Position numbers and translations under genes: made by a program. The notes below the pieces were generated by a model. It was not told where the DNA came from, searched no databases, and saw nothing but the letters and a program-made list of their open reading frames with translations. 64,000 bases of DNA from Brachypodius melanocephalos (lineage: Eukaryota > Chordata > Aves > Passeriformes > Pycnonotidae): NCBI GenBank assembly GCA_013398615.1, contig VZSR01003803.1, forward strand, positions 3,420,050-3,484,049. Direction: 5' to 3'. Position 1 is the stretch's first letter; the number at the start of each line of letters is the position of its first letter. This document shows, piece by piece, positions 62,501 through 64,000 of the stretch.

Positions 62501-64000
62501 AAAAGGTGCCCTTACTCCAAAAGTGAGAGTTATTTTCTCTTTCACCTCAGGCAAACAGTGGTGCAAGCACCTCTGTGATGGGCAAACAACTTGGCTACCC
62601 TGGCAGGGTTACTCAATTCTGTGTGAACTCTGGTGTGGTCCCAGAGTCAGGCCAACTCTGCTCATCTTTAGGTGTTCTGCATAGGGGAAAACCACATAGG
62701 CTGTGGGCAATGCAATGACACCACCTGCACATGTTGGCACAGCTCTGGGCTTGCTTTTGACTGTGGCCTGCTGGCCATGTTCCAAGAGATGTTCTCATGC
62801 AGTTTCTTGATCATTTCATAGAAAAGAAATCACTTTGGATTTTATCTTAGAAAGGGAGTGCATAGGAGACAACACAGTCATCATATTTAGAAGGTACCCA
62901 GCTAAGGCCTCGCCACTGGTGTGGAAAATCCCTTTAGCAGTGCTTCCCCTACAAGCAAGTGGACCTCTTCAGGAAATTAACTGGAGAATAGCTGCAGAAA
63001 GCTGTGATGATTTCTGGCTGTGCACAGCAGTGAGAAGGTATTTTAGTTTGAAGAATAGTTTTGGAGCATTGATTCCCATCCATCATACCAGACTCCCTTA
63101 ATCTATAAGTGACTCTAAAGACCTCAATGCTGTGGGATCCTGGACATATGACTGACTCCAGTCCATGCAAATGTGTCAAAACAACCCTCATATCCTCTGA
63201 CTGCATGCTGTGCTACCAGGCAACCCCCAGGAGCTGGATTTGAGAGCTCCCCGTCACCAGAGGAAAACCCTTTGTGTAATACATAGTCTTTAACAGGCAT
63301 CTGGAGCACAGTGCAAGGTAGGGATGTTTTCCCTTCCCAGGATTGCTCTTGACAACCCTCAAAATGTTCAGAGTAGACAAAGCCATACCTTTTTCCATCA
63401 ACTATTGGACAGTAAACCTGCTCTTGCTCCCTGGTTCACCTTCAGAGTTATGTTCCTAGAGGCATTTAGACATCTTCCAAGCAAAGAGACATGCCAGTTG
63501 AATTTCATAAATGCAAATGTTCCTGTAGTGAGCAATATTGCACAATGACTATCCCCACTGTAAAGCCAAACTGAGAAACCGTTTACAACCAGTCTAAGTG
63601 CTGACTTTCCCAGAAATCATCTTACAATTCCCAACAGGAAGCTCTTGTTATGGCTATATTGGAGAGATGCAGCTCACCTGGTCTGTTTGGATCCTGAAGT
63701 TTCCCAGCTGCACAGAATTCTGCATATTCCCCCTTTCATGAAAATGGCACCTGTTTCTACTCAAGCCAAACACAAAAGTTAAGCAAAAGAGCATGCAGAC
63801 CCCTGAGAGGCCGGATCAGATCTCCGCTGCATGCTCTCACAGAGTGCCTAACAGGCCAAAATCCTACTCACAAAGTACAGGTGTAAGTGCTTAAAACTCA
63901 GGTGGAAAGAGAGACCTATCAGTGCATCACATTTTATATAGCATCCTTGTGTTGTTGTATTGGGTGAGAGATTCCAAAATGTCTGTCTTGATTAGGCTGT
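59501..64000. other. Intergenic sequence to the end of the window, no gene recognised
   Basis: No exon or repeat family is recognised. The part at 61500-62350 is repeat-free and AT-rich with many ATTA/TAAT words. ORFs of 60-112 codons are scattered on both strands without motifs. Confidence 0.55.

Noticed and set aside
1..64000. CRISPR array, phage, defence island or other prokaryotic system
   Set aside because: No regularly spaced repeats, no dense coding, and spliced vertebrate exons plus CR1 elements throughout.

Overview
This is vertebrate nuclear DNA, most likely from a bird and probably a passerine. It has spliced exons with GT-AG introns, long AT-rich non-coding stretches, many chicken-repeat-1 (CR1) LINE fragments ending in the GATTCTGTGATT-type tail, and one short element that joins a tRNA-Ile-like sequence to a CR1-like tail. 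That last structure resembles the SINE I know from zebra finch. There are no operons, CRISPR arrays or bacterial-style genes. Most open reading frames here are chance ORFs or fragments of CR1.

The only protein-coding gene I can support is on the + strand at the left end. It is the 3' part of DLG2 (PSD-93/chapsyn-110), a postsynaptic MAGUK scaffold. Six coding exons (2385-2435, 3199-3300, 4181-4353, 5042-5151, 9911-10002, 10704-10810) join in frame with consensus splice sites. They encode about 210 residues: the SH3-GK linker and late SH3 strand, the whole guanylate-kinase-like domain, and the conserved C-terminus ending in KEKL. The PDZ domains and the main SH3 body lie upstream, outside the window. 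The 3' UTR starts at 10811. Its end cannot be fixed by eye: candidate poly(A) signals lie at 11829, 13507, 14868 and 15870, and the whole stretch to about 17.5 kb has no recognisable CR1, which fits a long UTR.

From about 16 to 64 kb the window looks like intergenic sequence 3' of DLG2. It holds scattered CR1 pieces in both orientations, the SINE at 44.58-44.69 kb, simple repeats, and one assembly gap (54891-55051). No further gene could be supported. The most unusual non-repeat structures are a nested inverted repeat at 27872-27983 and a 31-bp tandem duplication with an internal palindrome at 25363-25414. I found no sign of a new genetic system. The points most worth a second look are unusual residues in DLG2, the tRNA-CR1 chimaeric element, the 3' UTR extent, and the inverted repeats.
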